From: Singulisphaera sp. GP187
GTDB lineage: Bacteria; Planctomycetota; Planctomycetia; Isosphaerales; Isosphaeraceae
DNA: 64,000 bases
Assembly: GCF_900129635.1 (NCBI RefSeq)
Contig: NZ_FSRB01000001.1
Location: forward strand, 2,085,501 to 2,149,500
Direction of reading: 5' to 3'
Below are positions 35,954 to 46,118 of the stretch, one piece after another. The notes under the pieces are model-generated. The model was given only the letters and a program-made list of their open reading frames with translations. It did no database searches and was not told where the DNA came from. The position numbers and the translations under genes were made by a program. Every line of letters begins with the position of its first letter. Positions within the stretch are counted from its first letter, which is position 1.

Positions 35954-38900
35954 ATGGGGCCGATCAAAAACCTCGATGAAATCTTCTGCGACGCCTTGCA
36001 GATTGCGGATCCGAGGGCACGAACGGCGTACCTCGACGACGCCTGTGGTCGGGACACCGAACGGCGCCTGCGGGTCGAGCGGCTGCTCGCGGCCGAGTCG
36101 CTCGTCGACCGCCGGTTCCTCGAAACGCCGGCCGTCTTGGCGAACTTCGCCCAACATCTGGCAATGGGTGTCGAGGGCCCGGGCTCCGTCATCGGCCCGT
36201 ACCGGCTGCTCGAGCAGATTGGCGAAGGGGGGATGGGGACGATCTACCTGGCCGAGCAGTCCCAGCCGCTCCGGCGCCGCGTGGCCCTCAAGATTATCAA
36301 GCCAGGGATGGATAGCCGCCAGGTCATCGTCCGATTCGAGGCGGAGCGCCAAGCGTTGGCGATGATGGACCACCCCAATATCGCCCGGGTCCACGACGGC
36401 GGTACCACCGACTCAGGCCGCCCTTACTTTGCCATGGAACTCGTCCAGGGCATTCCCATCACCGACTATTGCGATAAGCACCGGCTCTCGATCCGCGAGC
36501 GGCTCGATCTCTTCATCCGGGTCTGTCGGGCGGTGCAGCATGCCCACCAGAAGGGGATCATTCACCGTGACCTCAAGCCGTCGAACGTTCTGGTCACTCG
36601 GATCGACAACGTCGCGGTGCCCAAAGTCATCGACTTCGGGATCGCCAAGGCCACCGGACCAGCGCTGACCGACAAGACGCTTGTCACCGGTTTCACACAA
36701 CTGGTCGGAACTCCTCTGTACATGAGTCCGGAACAGGTGGAGTTCTCAGGGATCGATATCGACACGCGGAGCGACATCTACGCCTTGGGAGTCCTGCTCT
36801 ACGAACTGCTGACCGGCACGACTCCGATCGACCGGGACACACTTGGCAAGGCCCCCTACGATGAAGTTCGCCGGCTCGTTCGCGAACACGAGCCGCCTTC
36901 GCCCAGCACGCGGCTGGTCACGCCGTCGACCACACTCCTGGCGGTCTCGGCCAACCGTCAGGCCGACCCGCGAAAGCTCGGCCAGACCGTCCGAGGTGAG
37001 CTCGACTGGATCGTGATGAAGGCGTTAGAGAAGGACCGCCGCCGCCGCTACGAAACCGTCGGCGCCTTTGCGGCCGACATGGAACGTTACCTCACCGACC
37101 AACCGATCGAAGCGTCCCCCCCCTCAACCTGGTACTGGTTCACCAAATACGCCCGACGCAATCGAGCGGCCCTGACCACGACCGCGCTCGTGGCCCTCGC
37201 TCTGATTGCAGGGACGGCTGTCAGCACCTGGCAGGCGATTCGGGCGACCCGGGCCGAGAAACGGACGGCGGCCGCACTGGCAGTGGCGGAGAGGCAACGG
37301 AGCCTTGCTCATCGTCATCTGTATACATCTCAGCTTCGCCAGGCGGCGGAGGCGCTCAATCGGGGCCAGGTCGAGCGGGTCCAGGAGATCCTCAACTCGC
37401 TTCGACCCCAAGACGGCGCCACCGACTCCCGTGGCTTTGCCTGGCACTACCTCTGGCGGCTCGCCCGACGCGAGATCGAACTTTACGACGGGCATGAAGG
37501 CTATGCCTCTGCACTCGTTCTCTCGCCCGACGGCCGCGTCTTCGCTGCGGGTTATAGTGATGGAACGATCATGCTTCGGGACGTGGCGACCGGGCGAATT
37601 CGGTTGCGGCTGAAGGGGCACGAGCATGAAATCAGCATGCTTGCATTTTCAGGAAATGGGAGTCTGCTTGGCTCGACCGCTCAAAATCCCACGATGGGCT
37701 TGCGGCAACGGAAGGTCTTGGTTTGGGACGTCGCAACGGGCAAGCCGCTCGCCAAGTTAGAGTCGACTGAAGCGAGGAGTCTCTTGAATCTCGCGTTCTC
37801 CCGCTCCGGTCGTCGACTCATCACCGGCTGGGTCAAAGCCTGGGGCGAGCCAATCCATTTTGAGCTCTTCGACCTCTTCACGAAATCAGGCCGGCCGCTC
37901 CTCATCCGAAGCCAGATCGTCCGGTGGGAGGATGACAACCACTTTCTGGAAGGCCCGTACCTCGCCGCTCGGCCGCTTGACGGACCGTTGACCGTCTTCG
38001 ATACCGAGACACTCAAACCGCTCTGGTCGACCGCGGATCGCCATCGAGAGTTCGCCTGGCCAAGTTTCTCGGCCGGCGGCCAATGGCTGGAAGCCGAGGA
38101 TGGCCGCGACGCGGTCATCTGGGAGGCTGCGACCGGCCGTGAACGGACCCGCGTCCCCATCGCACGACCGTCTCAGGCCGTCGGACATATTTTGGTGAGT
38201 CCCGACGGGAGAACGCTTCTCATCGAGCACATCCCCCTGCGGATTTCGTTGTTCGATCTGGCCGCCGTTGGATCGAACCGGGAGCGAGACCTTGCTCTGA
38301 GAGACCCGGCGCACCACCTGCTGAAGCAAGCGGCCTTCTCTCCGGACGGGACAAGGGTTGCCATCAATACGAAACATGATGGGGGTGGTCAGGGGCCGGT
38401 GACGGTTTGGAACACGGCCACCGGTCATCTCCTGGGGACCTATCCAGGGCAGCGACTCTTCAATGCGAGAATCTCGTTCTCTCCCGATAGCCGATCGCTC
38501 CTCCTGAACGGCGACAGCGGCATCCAGCGCTGGTGGCTCGAGCGGCCCAAAAACAGTTCATCGAAGTCGCTGGCCGGGCACACGGACGAGGCTTGGGCCG
38601 CAGTGTTCTCCCCGCGCGATAACATGCTGGCCACCGGAAGCGACGACACGGATGACGATTGGACGATCCGGCTCTGGGACACGGCCACCGGTCAACTCCA
38701 ACTCGGCTGGAACGGTGGAGAGGGGACCGTATCATCGCTGGCATTCGCGCCTGACGGCGCGACCTTGGCTTCCACGCATCTCGATGAGTCCGGCGACATC
38801 CGGCTTTGGGAGACCGCCAAGGGCCGATTGCGGCAGACCCTCAAGGGCCATTCCTCGAAGGTTCGTACCGTGGCATTTCGTGCTCAGAGCAAGATGTTGG

Positions 38901-39451
38901 CCTCCGGCGGAGACGACGCTACGGTCCGACTGTGGTCGGGCGCGAATGGTCAACTTCTGATGACGCTGAAAGGGCACACGGATAAAGTGCGCCAGGTCGT
39001 TTTCAGCCCGGACGGAAATACCCTTGCCTCGGCGAGTAATGACGGCACGGTGCGGCTCTGGGAGGTGACGACCGGGAAAATCAAGCGTGTCCTGCGCAAT
39101 CCGATCGAGGTCACCGCGGTCGACTTTGCGCCGGACGGGGCTATGCTGGTCGCGACGGACGAGTTAGGGACAATCCTCTGCTGGGAGGCCCGGACCGGCT
39201 CGATCATCCGGCGCCTCCACAGTGGGGATCGGTCCCCACGCAGTTTGGCGTTCTCCCCCGACGGCCGCGTCCTGGCCACGGCCGGAGAGGCGGGGAGCAT
39301 TCGCCTTTGGGATCCACTGACGGGACAAGATTTACTCAGCCTCGAGGGACACAACGCACCGACCAACGCCCTGGCGTTTTCCCACGACGGCCGGACGCTC
39401 GCCTCATGCAGTTACGACGGCGCGGTGAGGCTCTGGCGCTCGAAGGAATGA
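35954..39451 (+). CDS. Membrane Ser/Thr protein kinase with C-terminal WD40 repeats
   Basis: A 1165-residue protein; GAGGG precedes the ATG. The kinase spans about residues 80-380: glycine loop GEGGMGTIYLAE near 90, lysine in VALKIIKPGMD, catalytic HRDLKPSN near 205, DFGIAKATG near 228, and MSPEQVEFSGIDIDTRSDIY. One membrane helix lies at about 405-428 (ALVALALIAGTAVSTW). From about 512 to the end are WD40 repeats of the form LAFSPDGRVLATAGEAGSIR-LWD, at least a dozen, probably two propellers outside the cytoplasm. The domain order fits a receptor kinase paired with the upstream ECF sigma factor. Confidence 0.92.
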   Translation: MGPIKNLDEIFCDALQIADPRARTAYLDDACGRDTERRLRVERLLAAESLVDRRFLETPAVLANFAQHLAMGVEGPGSVIGPYRLLEQIGEGGMGTIYLAEQSQPLRRRVALKIIKPGMDSRQVIVRFEAERQALAMMDHPNIARVHDGGTTDSGRPYFAMELVQGIPITDYCDKHRLSIRERLDLFIRVCRAVQHAHQKGIIHRDLKPSNVLVTRIDNVAVPKVIDFGIAKATGPALTDKTLVTGFTQLVGTPLYMSPEQVEFSGIDIDTRSDIYALGVLLYELLTGTTPIDRDTLGKAPYDEVRRLVREHEPPSPSTRLVTPSTTLLAVSANRQADPRKLGQTVRGELDWIVMKALEKDRRRRYETVGAFAADMERYLTDQPIEASPPSTWYWFTKYARRNRAALTTTALVALALIAGTAVSTWQAIRATRAEKRTAAALAVAERQRSLAHRHLYTSQLRQAAEALNRGQVERVQEILNSLRPQDGATDSRGFAWHYLWRLARREIELYDGHEGYASALVLSPDGRVFAAGYSDGTIMLRDVATGRIRLRLKGHEHEISMLAFSGNGSLLGSTAQNPTMGLRQRKVLVWDVATGKPLAKLESTEARSLLNLAFSRSGRRLITGWVKAWGEPIHFELFDLFTKSGRPLLIRSQIVRWEDDNHFLEGPYLAARPLDGPLTVFDTETLKPLWSTADRHREFAWPSFSAGGQWLEAEDGRDAVIWEAATGRERTRVPIARPSQAVGHILVSPDGRTLLIEHIPLRISLFDLAAVGSNRERDLALRDPAHHLLKQAAFSPDGTRVAINTKHDGGGQGPVTVWNTATGHLLGTYPGQRLFNARISFSPDSRSLLLNGDSGIQRWWLERPKNSSSKSLAGHTDEAWAAVFSPRDNMLATGSDDTDDDWTIRLWDTATGQLQLGWNGGEGTVSSLAFAPDGATLASTHLDESGDIRLWETAKGRLRQTLKGHSSKVRTVAFRAQSKMLASGGDDATVRLWSGANGQLLMTLKGHTDKVRQVVFSPDGNTLASASNDGTVRLWEVTTGKIKRVLRNPIEVTAVDFAPDGAMLVATDELGTILCWEARTGSIIRRLHSGDRSPRSLAFSPDGRVLATAGEAGSIRLWDPLTGQDLLSLEGHNAPTNALAFSHDGRTLASCSYDGAVRLWRSKE

Positions 39452-40019
39452 GTGCGGAAAACCTCGCCCAGGCAGCGGGTCCTGGTTTATGACTCATGGG
39501 GGGAATGGAGTGGAGTCGAACGTATCGCCCCTGAGCCCGCACCTCTCTCGACGTGCTCCATTTCCATGCAACGACAGGCCACTCCCAAGGTTACGTCCTG
39601 GCTTGGCCCTCGATGATCGCGGGATGGGGCGAAGCGTGTTGGAAGTTAGAAAAAAGAATCGTCTCAGTGAGGCGCGCAATCCCCTTTTCTCGCATGGTAG
39701 AGCAGGGTGAATCGGGCTCGATGATGAGTTCGGACCAGTTCCGCGAATTCGTCGATTCCGATGGCGGTACGACTGACGTCGGCGACGAATTCAACGATTT
39801 TGGGGCCAGAGGGGCGCCGACGCCCCTCTGGATTTCCCCCTCAGCAGGTGAAATGGCAGTCAAGCAGACGGACACGGTAAACCTTGGGTTTCTGATGGAC
39901 CGCCGCGGCCTTGCATGGTGAGTCAACAACCTGGGTTTCTGCATTCATGGGTTGGGTACAACCCGTGGCATCCAAGGTCGCGTCCATTTTAATTTCAAAT
40001 TGAGATCACGTATGGATCT
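39452..40019. other. Spacer between convergent kinase and HEAT genes, with a strong hairpin
   Basis: A perfect 11-bp stem, CCAGAGGGGCG (39806-39816) with CGCCCCTCTGG (39821-39831) around a four-base loop, lies between the two converging genes and may stop read-through from either side. No gene is supported; an open frame at 39553-39921 crosses the hairpin and lacks start signals. Confidence 0.5.
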
Positions 40020-42191
40020 TTACCCAGGGGATACCGCCTTGGTCTTGATCTGTTCGCACGCAGCCTCGGCCTGCTTGCGGACCTCGGCGCTCGGATCCTC
40101 GCGCAACCGCTCCAGGGCGGGAATCGCGTCCTTGGCCTTCTGGCCGGCGAGTCCCAAGAATTTGATCGCCAGCAATCGCACGGCATCCTGATCGTGTCCA
40201 AGTTGCTCGACGAGTTCCGGGAGCGACCGCGGATCCGGCCCCGTTCGCTCGAACGGGCGGAGCAAGCGCTCGGCAGACCGGGAACTCTCTTTGTTTCCGG
40301 CAAGTAGGATGATGTCGGGGAGGAAGATCACCCCTTGGACCCCTTGTCGTTGAATCGCCTTCGAGGCGGCCCGTCGCACTTCGGTCGTATCGTCCCGGAG
40401 CGCTTTGGCGAGATGAGGTCGGATCAGCCCCGGGTCGAGTTCCAAACTCCCCAACGTCAGCACGGTTGCTTCCCGGACCTCGATCTGCTCGTCGCCCAGC
40501 AGTACTATCAGGCGACTCAGCGCGGGTTGCGCCGACTGTCCCAACCCGCCCAAGGTTCGTACGGCGATCGTCCGGAGTCGTGGCGTCGAATCGTCGAGCA
40601 AAGCCGTGAGTGCGGGAACCGCTTCTGCGGCGGCCTGGCCGTGACTACCGATCAGTTCCGCGGCAGCGAACCGTACCTCAGGGTCGGGACTGGCCAGCTT
40701 GCCGATGACGGTAGGCAATGCTTTGCGACCGATCGGGCCCAGGCCTCGAATGAGCTCGATCGCTTGTCGCTGCACCCGCGTGTTGGTGTCATTGAGCAGG
40801 CCCGTGAGATCCCCAAGCAGGAGTTCGTCGCGCGGAGCGGTCTGGGCGAGGATGACGATCGCCTGGAGTCGAATCTCCGCGGCGGGATTGGGGAGCAGGG
40901 CGCGCACGGCTGGTACGGCCTCCTTCGCTCGTGGCCCGAGGCCACGGATGGCGGCAAGGAATGCGGATTGGACCTCAAGGTCGGGGTCATCCAGCCCAGC
41001 GACCAGCTTGGGCACCGTACCTGGAGCCAACGGCCGGATCTGTCCGAGAGCCAGGGCTGCGGCGCGACGGATTCGGGGGTCAGACGCTTCGACCGACGGC
41101 AATAGCAACGCAACGACGGGCGGCCCGAGTTGGGCCAATGCCTCCGCGATCTGATCGATCCGGCTCTTCTTATGATGGAGTGCCCTGATGAGTCGGGGGA
41201 CTGCGTCCAGGCCGACCTTGCGAAGCAAGAACGCCGCGTGACGCGACACACCGTCCTGCTCCGCCGTCAAGAGCGTCTCGAGTTCCGGCGCCATGCGTGC
41301 GAGTAACTCCCGTCGCGTGACGAGACAATTGACTGCGGCCAGCCGGACCTGATCGTCCGGGTGTCGAAGGTTCTCACCGAGAATCGGCAGCAAGGTCTCA
41401 TCGGACAACTTGGATCTCGCCAACGTTCGCAAGGCGGCCGCCCGGACCTCAGGGACTTCATCATGCGTGCGTTTGAGGATCGCTTGTTGCGCGGGTTCAT
41501 GCAACGTCGACAACGGTCCCAGGCTTTCGACGGCTCGCGCACGAACCAAGGGGTCTTGATGCGAGGACGCGGCGATCAATGGCTCGAGGGCGACCGAACC
41601 AATTCGACCGAGAGCGACGGACGCCTCTTGGCGAATTCGTTCATTCTTGGCTCCGAGCAACGGGAGCAAGTCCGGAACGGCGGCAGCCGCGTCGGGCCCG
41701 ATTCGTCCCAGGCCCATGACGACCTCGGCCCGCACACTTTCCTTGCGCTCGTTCAGCAAGCTGCGTAGACCTTCGACGGCCGGTTTGCCAACGGCCGCGA
41801 GCGCCAGGGCGGAACGATAGTCCTGGTGCGACTCCTCTTTTCCCTGGCCGCCATAGTTTGTCCGCAGGGTATGAACGAGTGCGGGCACGGCCGAGGCTGC
41901 GTCGGGTCCTAACGCGGTGACGGCATCGAGCACCGCGAGCCGCACCTGGCCGTCTTTTTCGTTCATCAGGCGATCGATCAAGACGGGCAACGCCTTCTGC
42001 TGCACGCCCTTGGCGGCCAACCGAATTTGATGGGCCGCGTTCCGGCGCACCTCGACATTCTCCGCCTGGAGCGTTTCGATCGCGGCGTCAACGTCAACAG
42101 GAGTGGCCCCCTCTTGGGCCGTCCCCGGTGTGGCCAGTGGTCCGCAGACGGCAACGACCAGGAGTGTCCAACCGAGACCTCGGATCCGCAC
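40020..42191 (-). CDS. Exported HEAT-repeat protein
   Basis: A 723-residue protein. I chose a GTG at 42191 because AAGGAG lies eight bases upstream; the longer frame would start at a TTG. A signal peptide follows (LGWTLLVVAVCGPLATPGTA). The rest is a solenoid of about 17-18 HEAT repeats: LRDDTTEVRRAASKAIQRQG, LASPDPEVRFAAAELIGSHG, LRHPDDQVRLAAVNCLVTRR, and many like them. It is probably a periplasmic scaffold. It follows the DUF1552 gene on the same strand with about 150 bases between, so co-transcription with the DUF1592/DUF1552 pair is possible. Confidence 0.85.
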   Translation of the reverse strand: MRIRGLGWTLLVVAVCGPLATPGTAQEGATPVDVDAAIETLQAENVEVRRNAAHQIRLAAKGVQQKALPVLIDRLMNEKDGQVRLAVLDAVTALGPDAASAVPALVHTLRTNYGGQGKEESHQDYRSALALAAVGKPAVEGLRSLLNERKESVRAEVVMGLGRIGPDAAAAVPDLLPLLGAKNERIRQEASVALGRIGSVALEPLIAASSHQDPLVRARAVESLGPLSTLHEPAQQAILKRTHDEVPEVRAAALRTLARSKLSDETLLPILGENLRHPDDQVRLAAVNCLVTRRELLARMAPELETLLTAEQDGVSRHAAFLLRKVGLDAVPRLIRALHHKKSRIDQIAEALAQLGPPVVALLLPSVEASDPRIRRAAALALGQIRPLAPGTVPKLVAGLDDPDLEVQSAFLAAIRGLGPRAKEAVPAVRALLPNPAAEIRLQAIVILAQTAPRDELLLGDLTGLLNDTNTRVQRQAIELIRGLGPIGRKALPTVIGKLASPDPEVRFAAAELIGSHGQAAAEAVPALTALLDDSTPRLRTIAVRTLGGLGQSAQPALSRLIVLLGDEQIEVREATVLTLGSLELDPGLIRPHLAKALRDDTTEVRRAASKAIQRQGVQGVIFLPDIILLAGNKESSRSAERLLRPFERTGPDPRSLPELVEQLGHDQDAVRLLAIKFLGLAGQKAKDAIPALERLREDPSAEVRKQAEAACEQIKTKAVSPG

Positions 42192-42342
42192 GACGGTGCT
42201 CCTTAATAATGCTGATTCCAAGGTTTTCAGAATCGAGTGTTTGTGCAGAAGTCGTCACGCGGATTGGCTGATTCGATTCACGGTCCGCGATACCTCGAGA
42301 ACGGGCCCGCTTTGGACACGATGCCCTCAACGTAACCACCCG

Positions 42343-43680
42343 TCATGCCAGAAGGCCGGGCAGCGGCTCGGTGCTGTCGCCGAAGCGATCGACCGGGACG
42401 CGGGCCTGTTGCAACATGGCGAGCAGCAGGTTGGACATCGGTGTCTCCGGCCGACACTTGAGGTGCTGGCCCGATCGCAGGGTGCCTCCCCCCTTCCCCA
42501 GCAGAATGACCGGCAGGTTGACATGGTCGTGACGGTCACCGTCGCTGATGCCACTGCCGTAGAGGACCAACGAGTTGTCGAGCAAGGTCGTACCTCCTGC
42601 TTCTTCGACGGTCATCATTTTTTCAATCATGTAGGCCAAGATCGAGATGTGATATCGGTCGATCTCACGGAGCTTGCGGTTCTTCTCGGCTTCGTTCGCG
42701 TGGTGGGAAAGCTCGTGGTGCCCGTCGGTGAAACCGAGCCAGGGATAATTCCGGTCGGTCGCTTCCTTGGTGACCATGAAGGTGGAGGCGCGGGTGCTGT
42801 CGGTCTGGAAGGCCAGGACCATCAGGTCGCACATCAGCCGCAGGTGTTCGTCGAAGTCTTCCGGAATGCCCTCGGGGCGCGGAATCTCGGATCCGGAAAG
42901 CTCCATCGCCAAGGCGCCATGCTGAATCCGTCGTTCGACTTCCCGCACGCCCGTGAGGTACTGATCAAGCTTGCGCTGATCGGTCGCCGCGACCCGATTG
43001 CGAATCCGATTGGCATCGTCGAGCACATAGTCGAGCATGCTTTTACGGTAAAAATCACGGTCGGCCACCGTGGCTCGGGTCAGGCCGCGGCTCCCTTTGG
43101 TGAACAGGCGATCGAAAACCACCTTGGGATTCATCTCGTACGGGGCGGGCGAGGTCGGGGTGCGCCAAGAGATGTGCGTTTTATAGGTCCCGCTGTAGCC
43201 GAACGCGTTTCCGGAGCGGGCGGACTCGCAGCCCAACTCGAGGCTGGGAAATCGGGTCTCATTCCCGACGTGTCGCGCATAGAGCTGATCGGCGGAAATA
43301 TCGACGCGAACGGCGTCTTGGGTTCGATAGGCCTGCGCCCCGGTCAGGAAGCTCGCGGCCCCTTGGCCGTGGCCGCATCCGTCGAGATCGCCGTTGGTGA
43401 GCGCGGTATTGTGGGTCAGACCATGAAAGCAGTTCAGCGACTCGCGGGCGAACGCAAGCGGCCGGAGCGTTTCGGGCAGATCCACCAGCGCTCCGTCGTG
43501 CTCCGGGAACCAGGTTGGCAGGTGCACGCCATTGGGAACGTACCAGTAGCACATTCTGACCGGCGGCTTGGACGACCCGGTGGCCGCTTGACCGACGGAG
43601 GCGAGACTTTCCATCCACGGAAGTGCGAGAGCGGCTCCCATTCCGCGGAGCATCGTTCGTCGGTTCACCTGAATGGCCAT
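42343..43680 (-). CDS. DUF1552 domain protein, Tat-exported
   Basis: A 445-residue protein. Start MAIQVNRRTMLRGMGAALAL has GAGGGGAA about eight bases upstream and gives a twin-arginine signal directly. DUF1552 blocks follow: VRMCYWYVPNGVHLPTWFPE, GLTHNTALTNGDLDGCGHGQ, LYGSGISDGDRHDHVNLPVI, and the C-terminal LGKGGGTLRSGQHLKC. The family pairs with DUF1592-type cytochrome proteins across planctomycetes and some other phyla. The function is unproven; a periplasmic hydrolase-like or oxidoreductase-linked role is proposed only from the fold and pairing. Confidence 0.88.
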   Translation of the reverse strand: MAIQVNRRTMLRGMGAALALPWMESLASVGQAATGSSKPPVRMCYWYVPNGVHLPTWFPEHDGALVDLPETLRPLAFARESLNCFHGLTHNTALTNGDLDGCGHGQGAASFLTGAQAYRTQDAVRVDISADQLYARHVGNETRFPSLELGCESARSGNAFGYSGTYKTHISWRTPTSPAPYEMNPKVVFDRLFTKGSRGLTRATVADRDFYRKSMLDYVLDDANRIRNRVAATDQRKLDQYLTGVREVERRIQHGALAMELSGSEIPRPEGIPEDFDEHLRLMCDLMVLAFQTDSTRASTFMVTKEATDRNYPWLGFTDGHHELSHHANEAEKNRKLREIDRYHISILAYMIEKMMTVEEAGGTTLLDNSLVLYGSGISDGDRHDHVNLPVILLGKGGGTLRSGQHLKCRPETPMSNLLLAMLQQARVPVDRFGDSTEPLPGLLA

Positions 43681-43769
43681 GTCAGCTTTCCCCTCAATGA
43701 GCAGAGAAACGTGGGCGATTCCGGACACCTGAATCGAGGTTGCACCGGGTCAGAAGCATCAAACTAAGC

Positions 43770-46118
43770 TTATTTCATAGCGCCACGATACTGAAAGGCC
43801 TGACTCTCCACGATCCCGAAGAGAATGGTCCGAATCCGGTAGTCATCGGCGGCGAGTTGTTTGCGGATCTCTTCAAGCGTGCAGTAGTCGTAAACTTCCA
43901 AGCCTCGTCCCAGTCCGTAGGTCATCATGTTTTTGATCAGGGTCCGTGAAAACTTCTTGGTGGCCGAGGCCCCCAGGAGTTGTTTCAGCTCCTGAACGTC
44001 GGCAAACTTGCGTGCTCCGAGCAGTTCTCCGGAGGGATCGATCGGGAATTGGCCATCCTTGGTTCGCCACCGCCCGACCGCATCATAGTTTTCCAGAGCA
44101 AAGCCCAACGGATCCATCTGTTGATGGCACGAGGCGCATTTCGGGTCGGCTCGATGCACCTGCATCCGTTCCCGCAGCGTCCCCACGTCCGCGGCCGCTT
44201 GACTATCATCCAGCTTGGGGACCTCGGGCGGTGGCGGAGGGGGCGGCGTTCCGAGCACCTGTTGTAAGATCCACTGCCCTCGTTTCACCGGAGAGGTTCG
44301 GTTCGGGTTGGAAGTCAACGTGAGGACACTCGCCTGCGTCAACACGCCACCGCGGCGGCGATCGGTCAGCGCCACCTGGCGAAACTCGTTCCCCGTGACA
44401 CCGGCGATCCCGTAGTGGCGGGCCAACGTCTCGTTGAGAAAGGTGTAATCGGAGTCCAGCAACTCGAGGACGCTCCGATTGTTTCGGAGGATGTAGGCGA
44501 AGTACTGCTCCGTCTCTTGGCCCATTGCGGTCCGCAGCGTGTCGTCAAAGTCGGGGAAGAGGTCTTTGTCCGGGGCCACCCCCCCGAGCCTGCGGAGCTG
44601 CAACCATTGGCCGGCGAAGTTCTCCACCAGCTGGTCGGACTTGGCGTCATCCAGCATGCGGACGACCTGGCGGCGGAGATTGGTCCTGAGCGTGCCCTCG
44701 CGTGCTTCGCGAAACAAGGCGTCGTCAGGCATGCTGCTCCAGAGAAAGAAGGAGAGCCGGCTCGCCAATTCGAACTCGGTCAGCGGACGGTCGGCCAGCG
44801 TTTTTTCGGGTTCGACGAGGAAGAGGAACTGGGGGGACGCGAGGACCGTCGTCAGCGCGATCTGGACCCCACGTTCGTAGCTTTCACCACGGTCATGGGC
44901 CAGTCGATAGATTTGCAGGATTCGGTCCACCTCGTCCGGCTGCACCGGCCGTCTGTACGCCCGTTCGGTGAACCGTGCGATCACTTGGCGGGCACAATCG
45001 AGCCGCGATTGATCGCCGTACCCAGGTGTGCAAAACAGAATTTTCCGATGGGATTCGGGAAGTCGTTCGGTGTCGAGCGGCACGGGGCCACGCACGACCA
45101 TCGAGTCCACGTGCAGGCCACGGTCCCCCGCGTAGCGCTGGTCTCCGCTTACATTGGCCGTGACGACTTTTGGTTTGACGACATTGGCACTCTCGGCCTG
45201 ACCGGGGGCGAGCGCGACGTGGACCTGGCTGTCCCCCTCCGCGACCTTGAGCCAGTAGCGATAGACCACCGTCTCGTCCTGGACCCGCACGGCATCCACG
45301 GTCCGGCGGTCCTTGCCAAAGCCGATCACCAACCGAGGCGGGGGCACAGATTCGGCGATCCCCACCCGCACCAGGCTGAATTCGGCCAGGTAATGGCCTG
45401 GCTTCAAAGTGTGTTTGAACTCAACCGCCGCGTTCGGCGGGAGCGGATAGGTCTTTAAGCCGATCAACTCGATGGGCGGGAATTTGTCGGCCTCGGGCAG
45501 GACGATCGCCTTGTCCAAAGCCAGCTCGGCAGCGTCGAGATACTTCTCGACATGAACCGGTGAGATGTTGAGCGCAGAGCCCACGTTGTCGAAGCCGAAC
45601 CCGATATCGTCCGGGGGAAAGTCGTCGGCAAGGTGAAGTTCGAGTCCGAGCAAATCGCGGATCGTATTATTATACTCTTGCCGGTTGAGCCGGCGAATTA
45701 CGACCGGTGCCACACTTTCCTGCGGACCGCATTGGGCGGCCAGGTAGTCGTTCTCGATCCACCCGATCAACCCCTCCCACTCTTTCAAAGTCGGTTGAGG
45801 CTTGTCCACCGGCGGCATGATGTGCCCTTCGAGCGCATCACGAACACGGAGCCAGGTCTTGCTGTCCTTGACGGCTGCCAACTGGTCGTCGAAGCGATCC
45901 AGCGCGATCCCTGCTTCCGGGTTTTCGGTCGAATGGCAGTCGAAGCAATAACGCTCGAGGACCGGCATCACTTGCTTCTGAAACGCGTCCTCCGTCACCG
46001 GCTCTTGTGCGGTGGCCGGTGGTGGGGCGATCAGCATCCTGACAGTGAGTGAGAGAACGACCACGATTGTGAAGGCCGTTCCGCCATACGTCATCCACTG
46101 GGAATTGAGCGTCTTCAT
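43770..46118 (-). CDS. DUF1592-type multi-domain cytochrome-c-like protein
   Basis: A 782-residue protein with an N-terminal export helix (TAFTIVVVLSLTVRMLIAPP). An N-terminal heme motif CFDCH near residue 56 belongs to a cytochrome-c-like PSD1 region. DUF1587 (RRLNRQEYNNTIRDLLGLEL), a carbohydrate-binding-like middle, DUF1595, DUF1592 (LTEFELASRLSFFLWSSMPD), DUF1588 (RRGGVLTQASVLTLTSNPNR) and DUF1585 follow in the usual order. A second CASCH motif is near 663. It lies 89 bases before the DUF1552 gene. The pair is likely an extracytoplasmic redox module. Confidence 0.9.
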   Translation of the reverse strand: MKTLNSQWMTYGGTAFTIVVVLSLTVRMLIAPPPATAQEPVTEDAFQKQVMPVLERYCFDCHSTENPEAGIALDRFDDQLAAVKDSKTWLRVRDALEGHIMPPVDKPQPTLKEWEGLIGWIENDYLAAQCGPQESVAPVVIRRLNRQEYNNTIRDLLGLELHLADDFPPDDIGFGFDNVGSALNISPVHVEKYLDAAELALDKAIVLPEADKFPPIELIGLKTYPLPPNAAVEFKHTLKPGHYLAEFSLVRVGIAESVPPPRLVIGFGKDRRTVDAVRVQDETVVYRYWLKVAEGDSQVHVALAPGQAESANVVKPKVVTANVSGDQRYAGDRGLHVDSMVVRGPVPLDTERLPESHRKILFCTPGYGDQSRLDCARQVIARFTERAYRRPVQPDEVDRILQIYRLAHDRGESYERGVQIALTTVLASPQFLFLVEPEKTLADRPLTEFELASRLSFFLWSSMPDDALFREAREGTLRTNLRRQVVRMLDDAKSDQLVENFAGQWLQLRRLGGVAPDKDLFPDFDDTLRTAMGQETEQYFAYILRNNRSVLELLDSDYTFLNETLARHYGIAGVTGNEFRQVALTDRRRGGVLTQASVLTLTSNPNRTSPVKRGQWILQQVLGTPPPPPPPEVPKLDDSQAAADVGTLRERMQVHRADPKCASCHQQMDPLGFALENYDAVGRWRTKDGQFPIDPSGELLGARKFADVQELKQLLGASATKKFSRTLIKNMMTYGLGRGLEVYDYCTLEEIRKQLAADDYRIRTILFGIVESQAFQYRGAMK

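Noticed and set aside
40020..42191. Tandem repeat locus suggested by the many similar HEAT codons
   Set aside because: Similarity is at the protein level with variable 30-40 residue spacing; no exact DNA tandem repeats.
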